From assembly GCA_934569225.1 (NCBI GenBank), contig CAKTKC010000008.1:1-64000 (forward strand): a stretch of 64,000 nt of DNA, given 5' to 3'. The translations under genes and the position numbers were made by a program. Below the pieces are notes generated by a model. That model made no database searches. It was not told where the DNA came from and worked only from the letters and a program-made list of their open reading frames with translations. The stretch's first letter is position 1. Each line of letters begins with the position of its first letter. The DNA is from an uncultured Oscillospiraceae bacterium (GTDB lineage: Bacteria; Bacillota; Clostridia; Oscillospirales; Oscillospiraceae). Of the stretch, positions 16,824 to 25,251 are shown in pieces.

Positions 16824-17522
16824 ATGAAGAAATTTGTGTGCCCCGTTTGCGGTTATGTCTACGAAGGCGAGTTCATTCCCGAAGGCTTCAAGTGCCCTGT
16901 GTGCGGCGTTGACGGCTCCAAGTTCAAGGTCATGGAGGAAGGCAAGCTGGCCGCCGAGCATGAGTACGGCATCTACGCCAAGACCGTGAAGAACAACCCC
17001 GACATCTCCGAGGAAGACAAGAAGTTCATCTTCGAGCAGTTGATGGCCAACTTCCAGGGCGAGTGCAGCGAGGTGGGTATGTACCTGTGCATGGCTCGCA
17101 TTGCCCACCGGGAGGGCTACCCCGAGATCGGTCTGTACTGGGAGAAGGCCGCCCACGAGGAAGCCGAGCACGCCGCCAAGTTCGCCGAGATCCTGGGCGA
17201 GGATCTGGAGCCTCACATGAAGGCCACCACCAAGGACAATCTGGCCTGGCGTGTGGACTGCGAGTTCGGCGCCACCCAGGGCAAGTTTGACCTGGCCGCC
17301 TGCGCCAAGAAGAACGGCCTGGACGCCATCCACGACACCGTCCACGAAATGGCCAAGGACGAGGCTCGCCACGGCAAGGCCTTGCAGGGTATGCTGAACC
17401 GCTACTTTGGCAAGGAGATCGCCCTGGAGAAGGCCGCCGCCAAGGCAAACAAGGCAGCCGCCGTCGTCAGCGACGCGGTTACCACCGCCGCCGAGAAGCT
17501 CAGCGAGATCATCAAGAAGTAA
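16824..17522 (+). CDS. Reverse rubrerythrin (rubredoxin domain at the N-terminus)
   Basis: 232 aa. The N-terminal rubredoxin domain has CPVC and CPVC knuckles (residues 5-35). A four-helix ferritin-like domain follows with di-iron Glu/His ligands ([49 protein letters not shown]). This domain order is that of reverse rubrerythrins, NADH-dependent peroxidases in Clostridia known to be PerR-regulated. The C-terminus adds an Ala/Lys-rich tail of about 40 residues ([20 protein letters not shown]). TTGGAGGAATTG precedes ATG 16824. The usage GAG/AAG/GCC is strongly biased, as expected for a highly expressed gene. Confidence 0.92.
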   Translation: MKKFVCPVCGYVYEGEFIPEGFKCPVCGVDGSKFKVMEEGKLAAEHEYGIYAKTVKNNPDISEEDKKFIFEQLMANFQGECSEVGMYLCMARIAHREGYPEIGLYWEKAAHEEAEHAAKFAEILGEDLEPHMKATTKDNLAWRVDCEFGATQGKFDLAACAKKNGLDAIHDTVHEMAKDEARHGKALQGMLNRYFGKEIALEKAAAKANKAAAVVSDAVTTAAEKLSEIIKK

Positions 17523-17529
17523 ATACATG

Positions 17530-17556
17530 GAGGGAGCGGATTTTCCGCTCCCTCCT
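17530..17556 (+). terminator. Terminator of the rubrerythrin gene
   Basis: A perfect 12-bp stem (17530-17541 with 17545-17556) with a TTT loop right after the stop. There is no good T-tract, but the hairpin is very stable. Confidence 0.65.
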
Positions 17557-17565
17557 GGCTTGTCA

Positions 17566-17733
17566 TACTGAACTCCAATTAAAATCTTTAGAAAAGATTT
17601 TAATTGCCCGAAGGGCAAGGAGTTCATATGAGACTTGTTTTGTGATTTCTTTCCTTATAAATCACAAAACTGGCAGCGCCATTAGGCGATGCCTTCCTGA
17701 TTAAAATCTTTGATTTTAATCAGGAAATAGTAT
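17566..17733 (-). repeat. Repeat B, copy 1 (168 bp)
   Basis: AT-rich 168-bp unit with ends ATAC and GTAT and three internal hairpins: CAATTAAAATCTTT/AAAGATTTTAATTG, GTTTTGTGATTT/AAATCACAAAAC, and CCTGATTAAAATC/GATTTTAATCAGG. It is inverted relative to the copies at 27335 and 56471. Confidence 0.92.
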
Positions 17734-17736
17734 CAA

Positions 17737-17764
17737 AAGGCGCGGGGCAGATGCCCCGCGCCTT
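17737..17764 (-). terminator. Hairpin after the DUF4234/SHOCT gene
   Basis: AAGGCGCGGGGC and GCCCCGCGCCTT form a perfect GC-rich stem downstream of the minus-strand membrane protein gene. The exposed strand continues into the AT-rich repeat B. Confidence 0.7.
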
Positions 17765-17776
17765 GTCGTATGGAAT

Positions 17777-18880
17777 TTACAGCCCCAGCAGCTGCTCCAG
17801 CAGCTGCTTTTTCTTTGCGTCGAATTCTTCCTGGGTGAGGATGCCTGCGTCCAGCAGCTCCTTGAGCTTCAGCAGGTCGTCCGCAGCCTCGCTTACGCTG
17901 GCCGGTGCGGCGGGCGCAGGAGCGGGAGCGACGGGGGCAGCAGGCGCGGCAGTCGGCGCGACGATGGCGTTCAGCTTATCCTGCATCAGAATCGGCGGGA
18001 TAATGGGGACAAAAATGGCAAGAATCAGGCAGAGGGTGGAAAGATCGGAAGGGATATTCTTCGCCGCCGCCATCTTGTCAAGACGCTGGGCAGTCTTGTA
18101 CATCCAATAAATCACGTAGAAGGGGACAAACAGGCACAGCAGCAGCTTGTTGGTGGGGTTGCGGTTTTCTTCGCCCTCTACATTGTTGGTGTAGCCGGTA
18201 ACGCGGTAGATCCAGATAACCAGCCAGATGCCGCAGGTGAACAGCAGCAGCAGAATGTGCTTGACCAGACCGCAGTAAATCTCGGGAGCGGGAGCAGCGG
18301 TCGCCGTAGTGCTTCCGGTTTCGGCGGATGCGCTCACCGTCTGCTGAGGAAGTCCTTCGGGGTAAGCGACCCACATCGCCGCCGGGAACATACCAGCGCA
18401 TGTGGCAAGCAAACTCGGGAGCGCCAAAAGCCAAACGCTTTCGATGGACAGACGCGAGACAGGCACAATGGAGCGCAGAAGCGTGGCAAGGGCAATGACC
18501 GCAGGGGGAATGAACCAAAGCTTCTTCATCTGCTCCCGGAGCTGGGGCAGATAGTCGGTCACAAAGACCACGGCCAAGAACGCCATGCCCCAGTTACCCA
18601 GCAGCAGGAGAAAATTTCTGAATTTCAGGTGGAACAGGCAGGCAATACCAGCAAGAGCGAAGCCCACGGGCAGGAAAATGTCTCTGCGCTTCGTCAGGAG
18701 GGCAAAGGCCAGAACTGCATAGCTTGCTACCCAGATCAGCATCTGAACATTGTAACCGGCCGGCCGCATACCCACCCCAAAACGAACGGACCTCCATTGG
18801 ACTATCTGCATAACGCCCGCGAAGGCAAAGAGCGCACCCGCCACGGTGCTGTACCAGGAACTGTTTTTTGCTTCTTGCAT
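17777..18880 (-). CDS. Membrane protein with DUF4234-like and C-terminal SHOCT domains
   Basis: 367 aa. The N-terminal half has about five hydrophobic helices. A second membrane part (LLLFTCGIWLVIWIYRVTGYTN... KLLLCLFVPFYVIYWMYKTAQRLD) matches DUF4234-type proteins. An Ala/Pro linker follows, then a C-terminal SHOCT domain (LLKLKELLDAGILTQEEFDAKKKQLLEQLLGL), a short oligomerisation module often found at the end of membrane proteins. AAGAGAGGTATC precedes ATG 18880. Function unknown. Confidence 0.78.
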   Translation of the reverse strand: MQEAKNSSWYSTVAGALFAFAGVMQIVQWRSVRFGVGMRPAGYNVQMLIWVASYAVLAFALLTKRRDIFLPVGFALAGIACLFHLKFRNFLLLLGNWGMAFLAVVFVTDYLPQLREQMKKLWFIPPAVIALATLLRSIVPVSRLSIESVWLLALPSLLATCAGMFPAAMWVAYPEGLPQQTVSASAETGSTTATAAPAPEIYCGLVKHILLLLFTCGIWLVIWIYRVTGYTNNVEGEENRNPTNKLLLCLFVPFYVIYWMYKTAQRLDKMAAAKNIPSDLSTLCLILAIFVPIIPPILMQDKLNAIVAPTAAPAAPVAPAPAPAAPASVSEAADDLLKLKELLDAGILTQEEFDAKKKQLLEQLLGL

Positions 18881-18920
18881 GATGATACCTCTCTTCTTAT
18901 TTAGTAATGGCATTGCGTTT

Positions 18921-18949
18921 AGTATACACCATCCGATTGTGAAAAGCAA
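18921..18949 (-). promoter_or_regulatory. Promoter of the DUF4234/SHOCT gene
   Basis: On the minus strand, TTGCTT (18944-18949), a 17-bp spacer and TATACT (18921-18926). Confidence 0.75.
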
Positions 18950-18980
18950 CCCATAAAAGGCTTATTGTGCGGCTTCCTAC

Positions 18981-19009
18981 TTGTCAGAATTCACATTCTC
19001 GTGTATAAT
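18981..19009 (+). promoter_or_regulatory. Promoter of larEBC
   Basis: TTGTCA (18981-18986), a 17-bp spacer and TATAAT (19004-19009), 36 bp before larE. Confidence 0.8.
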
Positions 19010-19045
19010 GGGAAAAACGATTTCCGCAGCACTGGAGGAAACAAT

Positions 19046-19792
19046 ATGACGTTGGAGCAATTTTTTGCCGAGAATCGGGAGGTTGCCATTGCCTTCTCCG
19101 GCGGCGTGGATTCGGCGTACCTGCTGTACGCGGCGACGCGGTACGCCGCCCGGGTGAAAGCCTATTACGTGAGCACCGCCTTCCAGCCGGAATTTGAGCT
19201 GGCGGACGCCCGGCGGCTGGCGGCCGACGTGGGCGCGGATATGCAGGTGCTGCATGTGGACGTTCTTATGAACGGCGCGGTCACGGCGAACCCGCCCGAC
19301 CGCTGCTACCACTGCAAAAATACGCTGTTCCGGCAAATCCTCCGGGCGGCGGAAAGCGACGGTTTTCCGGTGCTGCTGGACGGCACCAACGCCTCCGACG
19401 ACGCCGGCGACCGGCCGGGAATGCGGGCGCTGCGGGAGCTGTCCGTTCGCTCTCCCCTCCGGGAGTGCGGCCTGACTAAGGCGGAGATCCGCCGTCTTTC
19501 CAGGGAAGCCGGGCTGTTCACCTGGGACAAGCCCGCCTATGCCTGTCTCGCCACCCGGATCCGCACCGGGGAGGAGATCACCCTGCAAAAGCTGAAGCAG
19601 ACGGAAAAAGCAGAGGGATTCTTGTTCCGGCTGGGGTTCCGGGACTTCCGCGTCCGCATGGTGGGCAGCACCGCAAAGCTGGAGCTGCGGGAATCCGACC
19701 TGCCTTTGCTTCTTCAAAACCGGGAGAAGATCCTGGCCGAGCTCCGCAAGGACTATGACGGCGTCCTGCTGAATCTGGAGGTGCGCAAATGA
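19046..19792 (+). CDS. larE: LarE, ATP-dependent sulfur transferase for nickel-pincer cofactor
   Basis: 248 aa. The PP-loop FSGGVDS (18-24) adenylates the P2CDM precursor, and sulfur is then transferred. Three cysteines stand out: C87 and C90 (RCYHCKNT) and C167 (YACLATR). C167 matches the position of the sacrificial cysteine of lactobacillar LarE. The additional CxxC pair fits the LarE subtype that holds a [4Fe-4S] cluster with three cysteines and acts catalytically. TGGAGGAAAC precedes ATG 19046. It overlaps larB by 4 bp. Confidence 0.9.
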   Translation: MTLEQFFAENREVAIAFSGGVDSAYLLYAATRYAARVKAYYVSTAFQPEFELADARRLAADVGADMQVLHVDVLMNGAVTANPPDRCYHCKNTLFRQILRAAESDGFPVLLDGTNASDDAGDRPGMRALRELSVRSPLRECGLTKAEIRRLSREAGLFTWDKPAYACLATRIRTGEEITLQKLKQTEKAEGFLFRLGFRDFRVRMVGSTAKLELRESDLPLLLQNREKILAELRKDYDGVLLNLEVRK

Positions 19793-20544
19793 ACTCTGAA
19801 ATCCGAAAGCTTCTGGAATCCGTCCAGGCCGGAAAAACCAGCGTGGACGACGCCATGCTGGAGCTGAAAAAGGCCCCCTTCGAGGACATCGGCTACGCCA
19901 AGGTCGACCTTCACCGGAAGGTGCGCCAGGGCGCGGCAGAGGTGATCTACGGCGCGGGGAAGACCCCAGAGCAGATCGGCGGCATCATCGACACCATGCT
20001 CGCCAACGGCCAGAACCGCGTCCTCATCACCAGAATGACCCCCGAAGCGGCGGCACATGTTGGCAGCACCCGGGAACTGGACTATCATAAGGATGCCCGG
20101 GTGGGCATTGTGGGGGGACTTCCCCAGCCCGACGGCATCGGAAAGGTCGTCATCGCCACCGGCGGCACCAGCGACATCCCCGTGGCCGAGGAAGCGGCGC
20201 TCACCGCTCAGGTGCTGGGCAGCGAGGTGGTGCGGCTGTACGACGTGGGCGTGTCCGGCGTCCATCGGCTGCTTGCCCATATGGATTCCATTATGGAAGC
20301 CAGCGTGGTCGTCGCCATTGCGGGCATGGAGGGAGCGCTTGCCAGCGTGGTGGGCGGCCTTGCGGAATGCCCGGTGATCGCCGTTCCCACCAGCGTGGGC
20401 TACGGCGCGTCCTTCGGCGGCGTGGCGGCGCTGCTGAGTATGCTCAATTCCTGCGCCAGCGGCGTGTCGGTGGTGAACATCGACAACGGCTTCGGCGCGG
20501 GGTATCTGGCGAACATGATCAACCACATGGAGGTCAAGGGATGA
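19789..20544 (+). CDS. larB: LarB, nicotinate adenine dinucleotide carboxylase/hydrolase
   Basis: 251 aa. The C-terminal two thirds resemble PurE (GGTSDIPVAEEAALTAQVLG, LYDVGVSGVHRLL, PVIAVPTSVGYGASFGG). LarB carboxylates NaAD and cleaves the anhydride to give the biscarboxylated mononucleotide that LarE sulfurates. The N-terminal DIGYAKVDLHRKVRQGAAEVIYGAGKT motif is family-typical. Coupled to larE and larC by ATGA overlaps. Confidence 0.92.
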   Translation: MNSEIRKLLESVQAGKTSVDDAMLELKKAPFEDIGYAKVDLHRKVRQGAAEVIYGAGKTPEQIGGIIDTMLANGQNRVLITRMTPEAAAHVGSTRELDYHKDARVGIVGGLPQPDGIGKVVIATGGTSDIPVAEEAALTAQVLGSEVVRLYDVGVSGVHRLLAHMDSIMEASVVVAIAGMEGALASVVGGLAECPVIAVPTSVGYGASFGGVAALLSMLNSCASGVSVVNIDNGFGAGYLANMINHMEVKG

Positions 20545-21713
20545 AAACGCTGTACATCGAATGCGCCATGGGCGCTGCCGGAGATATGCTCGCCGCGGCG
20601 CTGCTGGAGCTGCTCCCCGACCGGGCGGCGTTCCTGGCAAAAATGAACGGCCTCGGCATTCCCGGCGTCACCGTCAGCGCGGAAAAAAGCGTCAAATGCG
20701 ACGTGGCGGGAACTCATTTTTCCGTCCGGGTGGCGGGAGTGGAGGAGGACGAGAACCTCCATAGTCACCATCACGACCATGTTCACGGCAGCATGGAGGG
20801 CATCGAGGAAATCGTGGGCAGACTGCCCATTCCCTCCATGGTCAAGCTGGACATTCTGGCCGTGTACAATCTCATTGCCGGGGCGGAAAGCCGCGTCCAC
20901 GGCGTGCCGGTTCAGCAGATTCACTTTCACGAGGTCGGCGCCATGGACGCCGTTGCGGACATCACCGCCGTGTGCCTGCTGATGCGGGAAATCCGCCCGG
21001 ATCAGGTGATCGTGTCCCCAATTTCCGTGGGAAGCGGCACCGTCCGGTGCGCCCATGGGATTCTTCCCGTTCCCGCACCGGCAACCGCCCTGCTTCTTGA
21101 GGGGATGCCCATTCAGGCCGGGAACGTTCAGGGCGAACTGTGTACCCCCACCGGCGCGGCGCTGCTGAAATACTTTGCCGACGATTTTGGCAGTCTGCCC
21201 GTCATGCGGGTGCAGAAAACCGGCTACGGCATGGGCAAAAAGGACTTCCCCCAAGCCAACTGCCTGCGGGTCATGCTGGGGGAGACCTCTGAGCAGACCG
21301 ACGCCATTGCGGAGCTTAAGTGCAACATCGACGACATGACCGGCGAGGAAATCGGGTTTGCCATGGAGCAGCTGCTGAGCGGCGGCGCGCTGGACGTGTT
21401 CACCGCCCCCATCGGCATGAAAAAGAACCGCCCCGGCGTGCTTCTGAGCGTTCTGTGCCGGGCAGACGACCGGGAGAAAATGGCGCAGATGATCTTCCAC
21501 CACACCACCACCCTGGGCATCCGGGAAAGTCTGCAAAGCCGCTATACTCTGGAACGGCGCACGCAGACCCTTTCCACTCCCTACGGCAAGGTTCGGCAGA
21601 AGATATCCTCCGGTTACGGCGTCCAGCGGCAGAAGGCTGAGTATGAGGACATCGCAACCATCGCCCGTGAACAGGGGCTGAGCATTGCCCAGGTTCGGGA
21701 GCTTCTGAAATAA
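20541..21713 (+). CDS. larC: LarC, nickel insertase for the nickel-pincer nucleotide (single intact frame)
   Basis: 390 aa. MGAAGDMLAAALLEL begins the protein; a His-rich metal-binding stretch (HSHHHDHVH, ~74-82) is followed by IHFHEVGAMDAVADI and CNIDDMTGEEIGFAMEQLL. LarC inserts Ni using CTP. In Lactobacillus LarC is made as LarC1/LarC2 by ribosomal frameshifting, whereas here it is one continuous frame. larA is not found in the window, so the cofactor-using racemase or epimerase must be elsewhere. Confidence 0.92.
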   Translation: MKTLYIECAMGAAGDMLAAALLELLPDRAAFLAKMNGLGIPGVTVSAEKSVKCDVAGTHFSVRVAGVEEDENLHSHHHDHVHGSMEGIEEIVGRLPIPSMVKLDILAVYNLIAGAESRVHGVPVQQIHFHEVGAMDAVADITAVCLLMREIRPDQVIVSPISVGSGTVRCAHGILPVPAPATALLLEGMPIQAGNVQGELCTPTGAALLKYFADDFGSLPVMRVQKTGYGMGKKDFPQANCLRVMLGETSEQTDAIAELKCNIDDMTGEEIGFAMEQLLSGGALDVFTAPIGMKKNRPGVLLSVLCRADDREKMAQMIFHHTTTLGIRESLQSRYTLERRTQTLSTPYGKVRQKISSGYGVQRQKAEYEDIATIAREQGLSIAQVRELLK

Positions 21714-21741
21714 CACAAAACCCACGGGATGAGCTGCACCT

Positions 21742-21860
21742 CTTGCCTCTCCCTATGGGAGAGGTGGCCGAGCGCAGCGAGGACGGAGAGGGTATATTAG
21801 GGTGCGGTACCCTCTCAGTCACCTTCGGTGACAGCTCTCCCAGAGGGAGAGCCAAGGGGT
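21742..21860. repeat. Repeat A, copy 2
   Basis: The same double-hairpin unit as at 10110-10222 (TTGCCTCTCCC...GAGGGTA...CTCAGTCACCTTCGGTGACA...GGGAGAGCCAAGG). It lies between larC and the converging LicC-LicA gene. Confidence 0.85.
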
Positions 21861-21869
21861 GTAGCCCGG

Positions 21870-21915
21870 CAATAGAACTGGAGCGTATCGGTACCGATAC
21901 GCTCCAGTTCTATTG
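21870..21915. repeat. 46-nt perfect palindrome centred on GGTACC, copy 2
   Basis: The core GAGCGTATCGGTACCGATAC... is shared with 10238-10279, but the outer arms here are CAATAGAACTG/CAGTTCTATTG. It overlaps the last codons and stop of the LicC-LicA gene (stop at 21910), so it may serve as that gene's terminator. Confidence 0.88.
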
Positions 21916-23670
21916 TTCCAGCAGATAATCTGCGTACTTTTCTGCCATGGCGCGCCAGTTTTCCAGCGACTGCCCCATGTCCGCGCCGCAGGATTCCCGG
22001 TAGAGCGCCCAGACGAACCAATAATAGGCGATGATAGCCGTATAGGCCATGTAGTGAAACCGGCCGGATGCGTTGTATATGCTTCCCAGATATTCCTTGA
22101 TGAACCGCTCCGCTTCCGGGAAGTCGTACATGGCATCTACGATGTAGTAGCCCACGTCGATTCCAGGGTCGGAAAAGCCCGCATACTCCCAGTCGATGAG
22201 AATGACGTCCCCGTCCGGCAGGAGCATCCAGTTGGGACGGTAGGTGTCGCCGTGGCAGAAGCATTTTTCCACCCCGTCGTCCAGGGTCATCTGGTAGAGT
22301 TTGCCGATTTTCGCTTTCAGCGCTTCGTGGGAGGCGAAGCAGTGGGGATCCTTCTCCGTCAGAAGCTTCTGCATACTCAGCGCGTCTTCCCAGGGGCGCA
22401 TTCCGTAGTCCACTTTTACGCCGGAGGTGTGGAGTTTCCGCAGGACGGACAGTATTTTCTGGGAATCGGCGAAGCTTCCGTAGTCCGGCTCCCGGAATTG
22501 GGGGACAAATTTAGAGATTTTCCACCCTTCGTTGACATCGGCATAGATATACGTGGGGTCAATGCCCAGCTGCTTCGCCTTTATGAGGGAGGTTTTCTCG
22601 TTGCGGCGGTTGATGATGCTGTCGGTGCCGTCTCCCGGGTGGCGGTAGATGTAGTCCACGCCGTCGATTTTGAAAATGAAAGACGTGTTGGTCATGCCCT
22701 CGCTGACATTCCGGAAGTCCACAATGTCTTCCTCGTCGCAGCGGAATACCAGCTTGATGTTCCGGATGATGCCGCTGTGGGTGTGGCTCAGGTATTGGGT
22801 GTCGAACTGGCGAAGCTCCTCGAAATAGTCAAACTCGAAGATCGTGCCGGGGGTGTATTCCTTATAATACATGGGCGGCAGCTGGGCAAGGTAGTCCTTC
22901 ACCAGCCATTCCCAGAAGCAGGCATGATAGCGGCCGACCTCCCGATCGGCTTCGGCAAGGGCAATGAAGGCGTCGGAGAATTCCCTGCGCCAGAAGGAAT
23001 GCCCCAGCAGCACGCGCCCCGCGCCCCGGTTTTCTGCCATCCGGATGATTCTGCCGTCGCCGTCCGTGTCCAAGTACATTTCGTTCACCGCTTCGCTGAC
23101 GGAAAGCCCGGCGTAAAAGGTCTGGTATTCAAAGCGGTTGAAGGGATTTTCCACAAAATAGCTGTCGCTGACGCAGACGTAGGTGTTTTTCAGCTCGCTG
23201 CGGGCGAGGTACAGGCTTTCGATGTTATTCTTGATGTTGAATGCGTCGTTGATGACGAATTTAACGCCGTATTTCTCCCGGAGGTAGAAGAACATTTCCT
23301 TCTTGTAGCCCAGAACCACCGTGATGTCGTCAATTCCGGCGGCTTTCAGCTGCTGGATCTGACGCTCGATCAACTTTTCGCCCTTTACCTCGAACAATCC
23401 CTTTGGCTGCTCTAAGGAGAGGGGAATGAATCGGGTGGAAGCGCCCGCCGCCAGAATGACCGCGTTGTCCACCCGGTAGGGTTCCAGCGCAGCAAGACCC
23501 GCCCCGGTCAGAGCGCCGGTGTCCCGGGCGATCAGCCCCGCGTCCGTCAGGGCGTTGATGGCGGCCTGATCGTCCAGCGCGCGGGTGCGGTCAATGTCAG
23601 ACGTGCAGCCGCCGCGACCCTGTCTGCCGTTATACAGGTCGTTGAGAATGTAAAATTCGTGTTTTGTCAT
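21910..23670 (-). CDS. Winged helix - LicC-like nucleotidyltransferase - choline kinase-like fusion
   Basis: 586 aa in three parts. Residues 1-65 are a winged-helix-like start (MTKHEFYILNDLYNG...LTDAGLIARDTGALTGAGLAALEPYRV). Residues ~68-290 are a nucleotidyltransferase with AVILAAGASTRFIPLS and KGLFEVKGEKLIERQIQQL, resembling CTP:phosphocholine cytidylyltransferase LicC. Residues ~310-586 are an APH/LicA kinase with FCHGDTYRPNWMLLPDGDVILIDWEYAGFSDPGIDVGYY. Together these would phosphorylate and CDP-activate choline or a similar amino alcohol. No choline importer or transferase is adjacent. It is the last gene of the cluster, 12 bp after the amidohydrolase. Confidence 0.85.
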   Translation of the reverse strand: MTKHEFYILNDLYNGRQGRGGCTSDIDRTRALDDQAAINALTDAGLIARDTGALTGAGLAALEPYRVDNAVILAAGASTRFIPLSLEQPKGLFEVKGEKLIERQIQQLKAAGIDDITVVLGYKKEMFFYLREKYGVKFVINDAFNIKNNIESLYLARSELKNTYVCVSDSYFVENPFNRFEYQTFYAGLSVSEAVNEMYLDTDGDGRIIRMAENRGAGRVLLGHSFWRREFSDAFIALAEADREVGRYHACFWEWLVKDYLAQLPPMYYKEYTPGTIFEFDYFEELRQFDTQYLSHTHSGIIRNIKLVFRCDEEDIVDFRNVSEGMTNTSFIFKIDGVDYIYRHPGDGTDSIINRRNEKTSLIKAKQLGIDPTYIYADVNEGWKISKFVPQFREPDYGSFADSQKILSVLRKLHTSGVKVDYGMRPWEDALSMQKLLTEKDPHCFASHEALKAKIGKLYQMTLDDGVEKCFCHGDTYRPNWMLLPDGDVILIDWEYAGFSDPGIDVGYYIVDAMYDFPEAERFIKEYLGSIYNASGRFHYMAYTAIIAYYWFVWALYRESCGADMGQSLENWRAMAEKYADYLLEQ

Positions 23671-23682
23671 AGGAATCCGCCT

Positions 23683-25251
23683 TTACGCCTTGTTCCGGGA
23701 GGTCAGCCCCCGGAGCATCATGGGGAGAATGCTTTCCCGGCAGCTTTCGTAGGGCTTTCCGCCCAGGTACAGCCGCTCCACCCGAATGTCCTTGATTTTG
23801 TCTTTGGGGACGGTGTACGGGTTTTCCGACAGCACCGCCATGTCCGCGATTTTACCGGCTTCCAGACTGCCCCGCTCCCGCTCGTCGAAGGCCGCCCACG
23901 CGCCGTTGTAGGTACACATCCGCAGGGCGTCCTGAACGGAAACCGCCTGACCGGCGCTACTGTTGTTCACTGCTTTGTCCATCCAGGCGATGGGGTCGGG
24001 GGTGGTACAGGGGGCGTCGGAGCCGAAGGATACTACAATATCATGATCCCGGAACGTTTTGATGGGGTTCAGCTTTTCCAGACGGTTGTGACCCAGAATA
24101 CGCGCTAAATACTCGTCCGGCTCCTGTTTCCAGCCGATGAACGCGCTCTGCATAGGCATCTGGATGTGGTAGTCCCGGCAAACCGCAATGCCCTCCGGGG
24201 TGGGCAGGCAGTCGTGGATAATGCCGTGGCGGTGGTCTTCTCTGGGGTAATCGTCCAGCGCCGCTTTCAGCGCCTGGCAGGCCTGGTCAAACGCTTTGTC
24301 GCCGATGGCGTGCAGCTCGATCTGCAATCCCGCCCGGTTGGCTTCCTTGCAGAAATCCATGACCTTCTGATCGTCGTAGTACAGTACGCCCTCGCCGCCG
24401 ATTTCGTCGGCGTAGGGGGCGTTCAGCGCTGCGTCGTGGGAACCGAAGCAGCCGTCCAGCGCGCAGGCGAAGCAGCCGCCGATGCGGGGAAGATGCCGGC
24501 TGGTGGCCGTTTTTACTTTCATGCTCTGGGGGAATACCCGGATTTGGAACCCGTTTTTCAGTCCCTTGGCAAAAAGTTTTTCCAGTGTGATGTCCAGATC
24601 CCCCGCAAAGCCCACGCCGCTGACGGTGTGGACGCAGCCGATTCCACGGCTCGCCAGAAAATCCACCGCCGATTGCATATTGTGGATCAACTCGGGGATG
24701 GACAGGGAATTGGTCAGCGCGTTGGAGAAGGCGAAAAACGCCTCCTGATTCATTTCTCCCGTGTCCGGGTGGTAGCCCCGGAGGTGCTTTACCTTATCCT
24801 CCATGGCGTTCAGGAGCTTCGAGTTGACGATGCAGGCGTGACCGTCGTATTTTACCACCATGATCTCCTTGTCGGGACACACGGCGTCCAGCTCCTGACG
24901 GCTGATGAGCCGCCCCTCCTTCACGCAGTAGGGGGACGCGCCGAAGGCAATCAGCGTCTTTTTCGGGGACTGCGCCGCGAACCGCCTCACCATCTCCATG
25001 ATCTCGGCGTTGGACGCCGCGTCCATGACGTTCAGCCCCGCATGGAAGGTGGAAAAGGACGCGAAGTGCTGGTGGGTGTCCACGAAGGCGGGAATGAGGG
25101 CTTTTTCCCCCAGGGGGATGATCTCGGCGGCGCGGTACTGTTCGGGCAGGTCGCTGCCCACGTATCGGATTTTTCCGCCGTCTTCCACGAGGTAACGGGC
25201 AACGTCGTTATTTTGGTTGACCGTCAGAATGTGGCCTTCGTAGCATTTCAT
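23683..25251 (-). CDS. YtcJ-like amidohydrolase (Amidohydro_3)
   Basis: 522 aa. Metal motifs are FVDTHQHF (HxH, ~58), LQIELHAIGDKAFDQAC, HRHGIIHDCLPT and SFGSDAPCTTPDP (Asp ligand), followed by the C-terminal urease-like half (GSLEAGKIADMAVLSENPY). The family hydrolyses N-acyl or cyclic amides, and the exact substrate is not predictable. The ATG overlaps the stop of the upstream nucleotidyltransferase gene (ATGA), so it is translationally coupled. Its place between two LicC-type genes suggests it prepares or releases the amine they activate. Confidence 0.85.
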   Translation of the reverse strand: MKCYEGHILTVNQNNDVARYLVEDGGKIRYVGSDLPEQYRAAEIIPLGEKALIPAFVDTHQHFASFSTFHAGLNVMDAASNAEIMEMVRRFAAQSPKKTLIAFGASPYCVKEGRLISRQELDAVCPDKEIMVVKYDGHACIVNSKLLNAMEDKVKHLRGYHPDTGEMNQEAFFAFSNALTNSLSIPELIHNMQSAVDFLASRGIGCVHTVSGVGFAGDLDITLEKLFAKGLKNGFQIRVFPQSMKVKTATSRHLPRIGGCFACALDGCFGSHDAALNAPYADEIGGEGVLYYDDQKVMDFCKEANRAGLQIELHAIGDKAFDQACQALKAALDDYPREDHRHGIIHDCLPTPEGIAVCRDYHIQMPMQSAFIGWKQEPDEYLARILGHNRLEKLNPIKTFRDHDIVVSFGSDAPCTTPDPIAWMDKAVNNSSAGQAVSVQDALRMCTYNGAWAAFDERERGSLEAGKIADMAVLSENPYTVPKDKIKDIRVERLYLGGKPYESCRESILPMMLRGLTSRNKA

